In this document: one piece after another, positions 34,892 to 41,854 of the stretch
How the letters are laid out: every line of letters begins with the position of its first letter
Position numbering within the stretch: position 1 is the stretch's first letter
NCBI RefSeq assembly: GCF_004336635.1
Contig: NZ_SJXH01000030.1
Span: 1-41,854 of the forward strand
DNA from: Acinetobacter sp. ANC 4862
GTDB taxonomy: Bacteria > Pseudomonadota > Gammaproteobacteria > Pseudomonadales > Moraxellaceae
Direction: 5' to 3'
Length of the DNA stretch: 41,854 nucleotides
Position numbers and translations under genes: made by a program
Notes under the pieces: model-generated
What the model saw: only the letters and a program-made list of their open reading frames with translations
The model's database searches: none
Told to the model about the DNA's origin: nothing

Positions 34892-34919
34892 AAAAAAGCC
34901 CGCAAGATACGGGCTTTTA
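34892..34919 (-). terminator. Terminator of the sbmA gene
   Basis: AAAAGCCCG and CGGGCTTTT pair over a seven-base loop; on the minus strand a run of six T follows. It lies 13 bp past the end of sbmA. Confidence 0.88.
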
Positions 34920-34931
34920 TTTCAATTCAAA

Positions 34932-36128
34932 TTACTTATGCAAGGTCGACTCAAACGCTCTTAAACGTTTATAAATCGAAAGCAATTCGATAATCGTTGG
35001 CCATGACTCAATCAAATACTGAAATGACTCACGCACCTTACCAAACACATTGGCAATCTGCATCATCAAACCCAGCGTAATCGCCCCTGCGGCAATACTC
35101 GGGAACAGCACAAATAAACCATACAGATTATCCAGTTGCATATACCAGATCCGCACCATATTGAAATAGGCATAGTGGAAATATAAACGGAAATAGTTAA
35201 AACGGACTTTGCTAAATAATTCTTTTAAGGTCAGTGGATCGGCACGATCAGCATAGTCTTCACCATAGACCAGTTCTTTACGGTATGCAGCTTCAACCCT
35301 CTGGTTGTTAAATTCCAAACCGGGTAATTTATAACCCACAACCATCAACACCACTGTACCCAAAACCGCCCAGCTAATGGCTGCCCAGACCAGTGCATAC
35401 GGAATTTCACCAATCACAGGCAATTGTTTCACATGCGATGACAACTGTAATAATACCGGTAAAAACGCCATTAAAGTCATCATGGCTTGAATGAAACTCA
35501 CCCCCAAACTTTCCGTAGTTTTAGCAAAACGCATGGTATCTTCCTGAATACGCTGCGAAGCCCCTTCAATATACCGTAACTGTTCCCAATGTGCGGTGTA
35601 ATAGTCATTCATCGCTGTACGCCAGCGGAAGATATAATGACTGACAAAGAACAGGTTAAATACCGCAATCGTGACATAAACCATGGCAACGTACAGGAAG
35701 GTCATGGTTTCACTGTAAAGTAAATTGACATCCCCCCCGCCACTGCCGAGCATTTTCTGGATCAAGTCGTAAAATGGGCTATACCACGCATTCACCACGA
35801 CGTTGACTTGCACTGAAAACCAGATATTAAACAGAATAAAGGCAGAACCCCAGACTGACCAGCCTTGCCAGGGATTGCTGGATTTAAATTTCCAGAACAG
35901 GGCAAAAATAACCGTTGAGACCAGAAACCACAGATAAAACCATAAAAATGAAGGGGTCCAGAAACGACTTACGCCAATTGGCAATTCAGCCTCATGATAG
36001 CCTTGTGCAAAGCCTAAAAATGTTCCCCAACTATTTCCACCTGAATACCACAAAGCAACATTGATTAAAAACCAAAGCAGCAACGACAAAAAGAACCACT
36101 TCGGGTTCGGAAAAAAAGATTTAAACAT
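34932..36128 (-). CDS. sbmA: SbmA/BacA-family peptide transporter
   Basis: A proton-driven inner-membrane importer that takes up proline-rich antimicrobial peptides, microcins and related modified peptides. The 398-aa length is close to E. coli SbmA (406). It begins [20 protein letters not shown] with a membrane segment. The family core is visible as [13 protein letters not shown] (about 117-129), [29 protein letters not shown] (read in parts, about 169-197) and [29 protein letters not shown] (about 267-296). It has no nucleotide-binding domain, unlike the YddA/ABCD relatives. It is monocistronic, with a terminator after it. Confidence 0.94.
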   Translation of the reverse strand: MFKSFFPNPKWFFLSLLLWFLINVALWYSGGNSWGTFLGFAQGYHEAELPIGVSRFWTPSFLWFYLWFLVSTVIFALFWKFKSSNPWQGWSVWGSAFILFNIWFSVQVNVVVNAWYSPFYDLIQKMLGSGGGDVNLLYSETMTFLYVAMVYVTIAVFNLFFVSHYIFRWRTAMNDYYTAHWEQLRYIEGASQRIQEDTMRFAKTTESLGVSFIQAMMTLMAFLPVLLQLSSHVKQLPVIGEIPYALVWAAISWAVLGTVVLMVVGYKLPGLEFNNQRVEAAYRKELVYGEDYADRADPLTLKELFSKVRFNYFRLYFHYAYFNMVRIWYMQLDNLYGLFVLFPSIAAGAITLGLMMQIANVFGKVRESFQYLIESWPTIIELLSIYKRLRAFESTLHK

Positions 36129-36808
36129 TGCGTATGGATATTCCTTTATTTTTTAATTTACAACCTAAGCCATCCACTCAAACCAAACCGATTTTTAGCC
36201 CCATGGATGGATCCGCCATTATTCTAGTATTTTCATCTTTGTAACAACTTATTCACTGTTTGTGAAATGTTTTTTCGCGTGAATCATGTTCAACAACCCG
36301 ACATTTCAATAAACAATGTGTACTTTTAAATTAACCTAACGATGATATTTCCATCATTTCAACTCATCATAGATACAAAGCGCAAAGAAGATAAGCTTTA
36401 TTTTCTCAGGGTGAAGGGCTTAGAGATGTTGCCCCACAGGTATGCTTGAACCATAAGTTAAGCAATGTGCTCTCATCTGTTTTGAGTCCCCAAAGCAGAT
36501 GAGAGCACAGCGAAACCATAAATCCTATGACTAAATAGGCTAGTACTCATAAATTAAAACAATATTAAAAAATCATCCAATGAGCTAATGGGTTTTCCTT
36601 TCTTCGACACGAAGGGAAATTATAAAAAACTTACAAAATTAGATTATAAAATTCAACAAACTCGCAATTTTCTATTTAATGTGCATATCACATAAAAATT
36701 CCATCTGATTTTTTTTGATTTAATTCTCAATGCTGATAAAATTGGTTAAACATCTATCAAATCATGCTAGTATTTCACTAGGTTAGTGAAAACGCTCGGG
36801 GAAAGAAA
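36129..36808. other. Gap of 680 bp holding a strong hairpin
   Basis: The gap separates sbmA from a small plus-strand gene. Apart from the large inverted repeat at 36466-36509, it has no coding stretch with start and ribosome-binding site. ACCATAA occurs on both sides of the hairpin (about 36450 and 36515). It could hold a small RNA or a small mobile remnant. Confidence 0.45.
36466..36509. repeat. 44-nt near-perfect inverted repeat
   Basis: TGTGCTCTCATCTG and CAGATGAGAGCACA are perfect 14-base arms. Inside them TTTG and CAAA extend the stem after one wobble pair, leaving a six-base loop (AGTCCC). There is no T tract, so a plain terminator is unlikely. Confidence 0.75.
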
Positions 36809-37003
36809 ATGGACAATTTAGTCATCGAATTATTAAAACCAGTCATTCTAAAAAAAGAAAATTGCAATCCTTTAGTTTTTGAACAAGGGACTATTTTAAA
36901 AGTTGTGATGCATACACCTACCGGTCTGCTTGTATCTGACGACTCAAACTTTAATTTCACTGTTTCTTTAAATGATGAAAATAAAGTATGGCGTGAACTA
37001 TAA
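36809..37003 (+). CDS. Small protein of 64 aa, unknown function
   Basis: A plus-strand gene with GGGGAAAG five bases upstream of its ATG, a good ribosome-binding site in otherwise AT-rich surroundings. The product (MDNLVIELLKPVILKKENCN at the start, NFTVSLNDENKVWREL at the end) is soluble and reads like a short beta-strand domain, possibly DNA- or protein-binding. No family is recognised. It is isolated by long gaps on both sides. Confidence 0.6.
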   Translation: MDNLVIELLKPVILKKENCNPLVFEQGTILKVVMHTPTGLLVSDDSNFNFTVSLNDENKVWREL

Positions 37004-37717
37004 AATTCAACCCGTCCTTTCCAAGTATAAAAGGCTGTACTGTATAATCTAAATTTGAGTGCAATTCCCCTAATCTCAACTTTAAGAGCATACAATTTTC
37101 AATGCATTACAATGAATCCAATATGTTCTGGTGTTGTTTTTTCAACAGCACCAGATAACTCCTTCCGTTTAGTTAAGTTCTTTTATTTTTAAGTTTCTAT
37201 CCACTGATTCTTCAAAACTGACAAGCTGACTGAGTTCTATATTTCATTCATTCGAAGGAAAATTGAATTCATCGTATCTGTTATATTTAGCCACTCTTTG
37301 AATAAATAAAAATGATCATGCCCACTCAATTATTAAAGCCTAGTTAATTCATTATTAACTTAATATATGGAATATTTTTGTACCATCTTCGGTGATTGAT
37401 ACCTATAAAATGATTGAACAACTTCAATTTAACTCAATGTTCTTTAATCCAATAAGCTCTAATTGCAAGCTTCAACTCACGAATTGCTCGCCCCCTAAAT
37501 CGACTTAAAATCTCAGGTTAATCTTTCATTCAATATGTACTGTTGTTTTAATTTCCGATCTACAGATAAATCGAGTGATTAACATTACTTTAGGAAAGCT
37601 TTGCATTCAGAAAAATACACCACCCTTTGTTTGGATGATGTATTTGGTGGGTCATTTCAGAGCTTTACTTCAGTGAATTTCAAATCAGCAGCATTCAATT
37701 GAATGATCTTTATTTTA
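37004..37717. other. Gap of 714 bp with remnants
   Basis: No intact gene is seen. TCTGGTGTTG and CAACAGCACCAGA form a hairpin around a T-rich loop at about 37125-37155. On the minus strand, a 27-codon stop-bounded stretch (around 37440-37522, with ILSRFRGRAIRELKLAIRAY) looks like the tail of a decayed gene. An imperfect hairpin lies near 37615-37645. Confidence 0.45.
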
Positions 37718-38545
37718 TTATTTTCTAAGTGTGCTCATAAAACTCACAACTGAAAACAGCCAGATAAACAAGATAAAACTGCGTTCTTTGCTGAAATGAC
37801 TGACATCCGTACCATGCAAAATATTATGGCGTGTCATGGTCACAGTTGAGCTACTATCCATTTTATAGGCTGCCAATTCTGCAAAATAAACATTCATTTC
37901 ACAGGCAATTTTAGCTTTATGCCACAAGCTCTTTATTTCATGACCTTTTAACCCCGGAACAATTTTGTAGACATCGACAAATTTGGTCTGGTTCTGTTTT
38001 AAGAAACCACGTTCAATCAGGACATCGGTCAATAGACCTTCCAATTGAGCATACAAAAGCGGGATACAACCTGCAAAACACTGCATCTGATACAGTTTAA
38101 ACGCTTCTTGAATCACCAGACGGCGCTGTGTTTTATTTTCGGCATCAATTTCCAAAGCATCAAAGGCTTCAAGCAGTTCGGCTTGGAAATAATCGGTATT
38201 GATCACATCTAAAAGATCGAAGCTTGCTACATCCTGTTCATGTTGATTGATCAAGCTCCAGATATGAATCAGGTTTAATGCATCATTGGCAAATTTGGCA
38301 TCGACCGGTTGATCCAGATCATCGGCAAGTACATCAAAATAAGCTTCAACTTGGGCATGTTGACGTAATGCCTGCATTAAATGCGTATGTTCACCCGCAG
38401 ACATTTCCTGAAGATATTGCTCGGCGTTTTGCAAAATGCCTTTCCCGAGTTTGTTCTGAGCATTCTGATTTTGTGGAATTCGGGTCACTTCTCGTTCGAA
38501 ATCATCTAAATCAAAATCATCATCAATCATGGGTTTGCTACTCAT
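37718..38545 (-). CDS. Unknown 275-aa protein with a HEPN-like Rx4H motif
   Basis: A helical protein with an acidic N-terminus (MIDDDFDLDDFEREV), a helical middle (about 90-215; FKLYQMQCFAGCIPLLYAQL, then EGLLTDVLIERGF) and a C-terminal segment with TRHNILHG (about 238-245) followed by a hydrophobic helix (about 257-270, FILFIWLFSVVSF). The RHNILH pattern matches the Rx4-6H motif of HEPN ribonuclease-like domains, and the preceding helices fit the same fold, but the family is not firmly recognised. It is encoded head-to-head with metG, about 155 bp apart. Confidence 0.7.
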   Translation of the reverse strand: MSSKPMIDDDFDLDDFEREVTRIPQNQNAQNKLGKGILQNAEQYLQEMSAGEHTHLMQALRQHAQVEAYFDVLADDLDQPVDAKFANDALNLIHIWSLINQHEQDVASFDLLDVINTDYFQAELLEAFDALEIDAENKTQRRLVIQEAFKLYQMQCFAGCIPLLYAQLEGLLTDVLIERGFLKQNQTKFVDVYKIVPGLKGHEIKSLWHKAKIACEMNVYFAELAAYKMDSSSTVTMTRHNILHGTDVSHFSKERSFILFIWLFSVVSFMSTLRK

Positions 38546-38701
38546 TCACATCTATATAGCAGGCTATTATCGCTGTTCTTGATCAGCGAATATATAAAAA
38601 TCTACTTTTGAAAAGAATTCAGCTAATCCCTTGTGCATCCGGCATGCAACTAAGGTAAAATCGATCACCTTGCATAATATACGAATGAGAGAGTCATATC
38701 C

Positions 38702-40759
38702 GTGCGTAATATCCTAGTCACTAACGCCCTTCCATACGCCAATGGTCCAATCCATATGGGTCACTTACTCGGTTATATCCAAGCAGATATTTGGGTTCGT
38801 GCCATGCGTGCAATGGGTCATGACGTGACTTATGTCTGTGCGGATGATGCTCACGGTACAGCAATCATGCTTCGCGCTGAAGCAAACGGTATTTCACCGG
38901 AAGCGCAAATTGCCAATGTGCAAAAAGAACATATGCGTGATTTTGATGGTTTCGGTGTTCACTTTGACCATTATGATTCGACCAATAGCGAAGAAAATAA
39001 AAATCGTTCATCTGAGATTTATATTAAAAACCGTGAAGCTGGCAACATCGCAGTTCGTCCTGTAAAACAGTTATTCGACCCTGAAAAAGGCATGTTCTTG
39101 TCAGATCGTTTCATTAAAGGTACCTGCCCGAAATGTAAAGCAGAAGATCAATACGGCGACTCATGTGAAGTTTGTGGTGCAACCTATAATGCAACAGAAT
39201 TATTGAATCCAAAATCGACTTTAAGTGGTGCTGCTCCTGTTGAAAAATCATCAGATCATTACTTCTTTAAACTTCCGAATTTTGGTGAATACCTGCAAAA
39301 ATGGACGCGTGATGAAGGTCGCTTGCCCGTTTCTATCGCAAATAAATTGGATGAATGGTTTGAAGCCGGTTTAAACGATTGGGATATCTCTCGTGACGCA
39401 CCGTATTTCGGTTTTGAAATTCCAGATGCACCAAACAAATACTTCTATGTTTGGGTAGATGCGCCAATTGGTTACATGTCAAGTTTTGAGAACTACATTA
39501 AAACCAAACGTCCTGAACTCAGCTTTGATGATTACTGGAAAAAAGATTCTAAAAATGAGGTCTATCACTTCATTGGTAAAGACATCGTGTACTTCCACGC
39601 GCTGTTCTGGCCGGCAATGCTTGAAGGCGCAAACTACCGTACGCCATCAGGTTTATTCGTCAATGGTTTCTTGACTGTAAATGGTCAAAAAATGTCTAAA
39701 TCTCGTGGTACGTTCATTAAAGCTGAAACGTATTTAGAGCATTTGAACCCTGAATACCTACGCTACTACTTCGCGTCTAAACTTTCTGACAAAGTTGAAG
39801 ATTCTGACTTAAACCTTGACGATTTCGTTCAGAAAGTAAACTCTGACTTAGTCGGTAAAGTGGTGAACATTGCCAGCCGCTGTGCAAAATTCATCAATAC
39901 CAAGTTTGACAACAAATTATCTGCAACATGTGCAGAGCCTGAACTGTTACAAAGCTTTATTGATGCAGGCGATTCAATCGCGGCAGCTTATGAAGCACGT
40001 GAATTCTCAACAGCCATCCGTGAAATCATGGCGCTGGCTGACAAAGCCAACCAGTATATTGATGAGAAAAAGCCTTGGGCACTCGCGAAAATTGAAGGCG
40101 AAGATCAACAGGTTCACGACGTATGTTCTGTGGGTATTAACTTGTTCCGTCAATTGGCCGTTTACTTGGCTCCTGTATTGCCTACGCTTGCAGAGCAAGT
40201 TCAAGCCTTCTTACAGTTAGACAGCTTCAACTTTGAATCTCGTAAGCAAGTATTAGTCGGTCATGAAATTGCGTTGTTCCAACCGTTAATGCAACGTGTG
40301 GATCCAAAAGCTGTAGCTGCTATGGTCGATGCTTCTAAAGATTCTTTAGCTGCCCCTGCTGAAGCACCAAAAGCTGAAAAGAAAAAAGAGAAGAAGGCTG
40401 AAAAGAAACCTGAAGCTAAAGTTGGCGAAGCTGAAATCATTAATATTGATGATTTTATGAAAGTTGACTTGCGTGTAGCAGAGGTTCTTGAAGCTACGAC
40501 GGTTGAAGGTTCTGATAAGCTTCTTCAACTGACTTTGAATGTTGGCGAAGCTGAGCCACGTAACGTATTTAGCGGTATTCGTGAGTTCTACCAACCAGAA
40601 GACCTGAAAGGCAAATTGGTGGTGATGGTTGCAAACCTTGCACCGCGTAAGATGCGTTTTGGTATTTCAAACGGTATGGTGTTAGCTGCGGGTAATGGCG
40701 ATGGCGTTTGGGTGATTTCACCTGAAAGCGGTGCTAAACCGGGTGATAAAGTGTCTTAA
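38702..40759 (+). CDS. metG: Methionyl-tRNA synthetase
   Basis: Charges tRNA(Met) and initiator tRNA with methionine. A 685-aa class I synthetase. The HIGH-type motif is [11 protein letters not shown] (His18, His21), the zinc knuckle has Cys142, Cys145, Cys155 and Cys158, and the KMSKS loop is at 330-334. After a Lys/Glu/Ala-rich linker (about 560-580), the C-terminal Trbp111/EMAP-type tRNA-binding domain begins at [20 protein letters not shown] (about 584) and allows dimerisation. The start is GTG ([15 protein letters not shown]) preceded by GAGAGAG. An internal ATG would remove the active-site strand, so GTG is secure. A terminator follows. Confidence 0.97.
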   Translation: MRNILVTNALPYANGPIHMGHLLGYIQADIWVRAMRAMGHDVTYVCADDAHGTAIMLRAEANGISPEAQIANVQKEHMRDFDGFGVHFDHYDSTNSEENKNRSSEIYIKNREAGNIAVRPVKQLFDPEKGMFLSDRFIKGTCPKCKAEDQYGDSCEVCGATYNATELLNPKSTLSGAAPVEKSSDHYFFKLPNFGEYLQKWTRDEGRLPVSIANKLDEWFEAGLNDWDISRDAPYFGFEIPDAPNKYFYVWVDAPIGYMSSFENYIKTKRPELSFDDYWKKDSKNEVYHFIGKDIVYFHALFWPAMLEGANYRTPSGLFVNGFLTVNGQKMSKSRGTFIKAETYLEHLNPEYLRYYFASKLSDKVEDSDLNLDDFVQKVNSDLVGKVVNIASRCAKFINTKFDNKLSATCAEPELLQSFIDAGDSIAAAYEAREFSTAIREIMALADKANQYIDEKKPWALAKIEGEDQQVHDVCSVGINLFRQLAVYLAPVLPTLAEQVQAFLQLDSFNFESRKQVLVGHEIALFQPLMQRVDPKAVAAMVDASKDSLAAPAEAPKAEKKKEKKAEKKPEAKVGEAEIINIDDFMKVDLRVAEVLEATTVEGSDKLLQLTLNVGEAEPRNVFSGIREFYQPEDLKGKLVVMVANLAPRKMRFGISNGMVLAAGNGDGVWVISPESGAKPGDKVS

Positions 40760-40774
40760 TTTTTAGACACTTAT

Positions 40775-40808
40775 AAAAAGCCCTGCTATATTCTAGTGGG
40801 GCTTTTTA
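40775..40808 (+). terminator. Terminator of metG
   Basis: AAAAAGCCC and GGGCTTTTT form the base of a hairpin with an imperfect upper stem; T residues follow. It lies 15 bp after the stop codon. Confidence 0.85.
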
Positions 40809-40822
40809 TACAAAATATTTAA

Positions 40823-41575
40823 ATGAAACTTGAATTAAAAAAAATTAATGACGCTATAAATTCTATCTCTAATTCAATAAATCATGATAAATGGCACGAA
40901 GCATTATTCAATGCTGAAATAATTTTAAGTGAATTGGAGAAACATGAAAAAAGCGATATTGTTTTAAAAATTTACTTTAATCTAGCAAGTCAATTTATCG
41001 ATGCAGGAACGTATTTAAAAAATACAGATGCTATCTCAAAAGGAATTCAAATTTTTGAAAGCAACTCTAACCACTATGAAGAAAATTTTAATATCAATTA
41101 TTTTTATAATTTAGCTAATGGAAAATTAGCTCTTGCAAATAATTGTGGTTATTCTGAAGAAAGAGTAAATTTTAAAAATATAGAAATATTTAATGAAGTA
41201 AAAAACCTATATTGGAAAGCATATAAAATAATTAAAAAATAAGATGACTACGATCTTTACGAACAAAATTTGATTAATCTAGCTAATACTCTAAAACAGC
41301 AATTTCGATTTTCTGAAGCGTTACAACTTTATAATTTAGTCATAAAGCAAAATACAATTTATCCTCAGGCATGGCTCAATAGGAGTTCTTGTTTAGAACA
41401 ATTTGATGAACTATTAGATCATAGAACACAAAAAATGATTATTGAAATTATCAAAGGCTATGATACTGCTTGTAAATCAAACTTAGTACCAAATGATTGG
41501 AAACCTTTCTATCTACATAAAAGCACATCTCTAAGTAACCAACTAGAATCTAAAGATTTAGTACCAGATAAAATA
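40823..41575 (+). pseudogene. TPR-repeat protein gene, broken by an in-frame stop and by IS66
   Basis: An open frame of 139 codons ends at TAA (41240-41242). The same frame then continues without another stop to the edge of the IS66 element, giving LINLANTLKQQFRFSEALQL and PQAWLNRSSCLEQ, typical tetratricopeptide-like helices. The first part is of the same kind (HDKWHEALFNAEIILSELEK, YFNLASQFIDAGTYL). I read the stop as a nonsense mutation within AAAAAATAAGAT. The 3' end is lost: the last codons before the TGA at 41588 already belong to the IS. The protein was a solenoid adaptor of unknown partner. A functional split gene is possible but less likely. Confidence 0.75.
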
Positions 41576-41624
41576 GTAAGCGTCCGCTGAACCCCACTTT
41601 TTCTAACTCATTAATACCGCGATA

Positions 41625-41649
41625 GTGTCCACTAAATTTAAGTGGACAC
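41625..41649 (+). other. Hairpin in the leader of IS66 tnpA
   Basis: GTGTCCACT and AGTGGACAC pair around AAATTTA. It lies seven bases upstream of the tnpA ATG and could influence transcription or translation of the transposition genes, or protect the IS from read-through from outside. Confidence 0.6.
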
Positions 41650-41655
41650 CTATTT

Positions 41656-41854
41656 ATGGATTTAAAGACAGTTATAGACAGTACACCAACGCTAAAAAAG
41701 CCCCGTCGAACCTTCACGGCTGAATTTAAACATCAACTTATTCAGCAATGCCAGCAGCCAGATACATCGGTGGCTAAGGTAGCAATGCAACATCAGGTCA
41801 ATGCGAATCTGTTGCATAAATGGATTCGTCAGTCTAGATCAATGCCCTCTGCAT
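41656..41854 (+). CDS. tnpA: IS66 accessory protein TnpA, partial
   Basis: The first 66 residues of the small HTH protein of IS66 elements, cut by the window end. RRTFTAEFKHQLIQQCQQPD and VAKVAMQHQVNANLLHKWIR match the usual 'EFK..LV..C..PG.SVA..A..H..NANL..KW' pattern of the IS66 TnpA helix-turn-helix. Confidence 0.9.
   Translation, partial: MDLKTVIDSTPTLKKPRRTFTAEFKHQLIQQCQQPDTSVAKVAMQHQVNANLLHKWIRQSRSMPSA

Larger units (their letters stand above)
41576..41854 (+). mobile_element. IS66-family element, left end only
   Basis: The left end GTAAGCGTCCGCTGAAC matches the typical IS66 terminus (GTAAGCG...). The first gene, tnpA, follows at 41656. The element runs past the end of the window. It truncates the TPR-protein gene; the 8 bp before it (ATAAAATA) would be the left target duplication if the insertion is simple. 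Confidence 0.88.

Noticed and set aside
36778..37095. 105-codon minus-strand frame opposite the 64-aa gene
   Set aside because: The plus-strand gene has a clear ribosome-binding site; the opposite frame is rich in Phe, Lys and Ser as expected of an antisense shadow.

Overview
The window looks like a chromosomal segment of an Acinetobacter species. The base composition is AT-rich. The wax ester synthase/DGAT has the family sequence I know from A. baylyi (start MRPLHPIDF, HHAMVDG active site). The ThrH-type phosphatase and the mreBCD-maf-rng and gatCAB blocks also fit a gamma-proteobacterium of this kind. No tRNA, rRNA or CRISPR array was seen.

Layout. 0.1-6.6 kb: a GltP-type glutamate/aspartate symporter, then a four-gene minus-strand export operon (TolC-like channel, HlyD-like adaptor, two ABC-2 permeases) with no ATPase gene. 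7-8.1 kb: serC. 8.4-15.2 kb: an AT-rich accessory island of defence-like genes. It holds an IS982-family element with a 6-bp target duplication, and a plus-strand operon of a 5'-truncated gene, an unknown 154-aa protein and a PD-(D/E)xK nuclease-like protein. It also holds a minus-strand AbiGi/ADP-ribosyltransferase-like gene with a C-terminal zinc ribbon, and a two-gene operon of an unknown 205-aa protein and an XRE-ImmA/IrrE metallopeptidase behind a 33-bp tandem repeat. 15.3-18 kb: two tandem FadL-type outer membrane proteins that share upstream sequence. 18-21.4 kb: thrH, cysH, the wax synthase and a 56-aa protein. 21.5-25.9 kb: rng, maf, mreD, mreC, mreB (minus). 26-29.4 kb: gatC, gatA, gatB (plus).

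29.4-38.5 kb is a looser stretch: small lipoproteins and exported proteins, a NYN/LOTUS-domain protein paired with a peptidase M15-like protein, two palindromic repeats, a DUF1176 protein, an SbmA/BacA-type peptide transporter, long gene-poor gaps with hairpins, and a 275-aa protein with a HEPN-like Rx4H motif. 38.7-40.8 kb: metG. The window ends in a TPR-protein pseudogene with an in-frame stop, cut by the left end of an IS66-family element.

The best candidates for an undescribed system are in the island. First is the 9.4-10.9 kb operon, whose last two genes overlap by 8 bp and end in a nuclease, with its first gene broken next to the IS. Second is the AbiGi/ART-like gene. The XRE-peptidase pair resembles known toxin-antitoxin-like pairs and is less likely to be new. 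All functional statements come from reading motifs; no database search was run.
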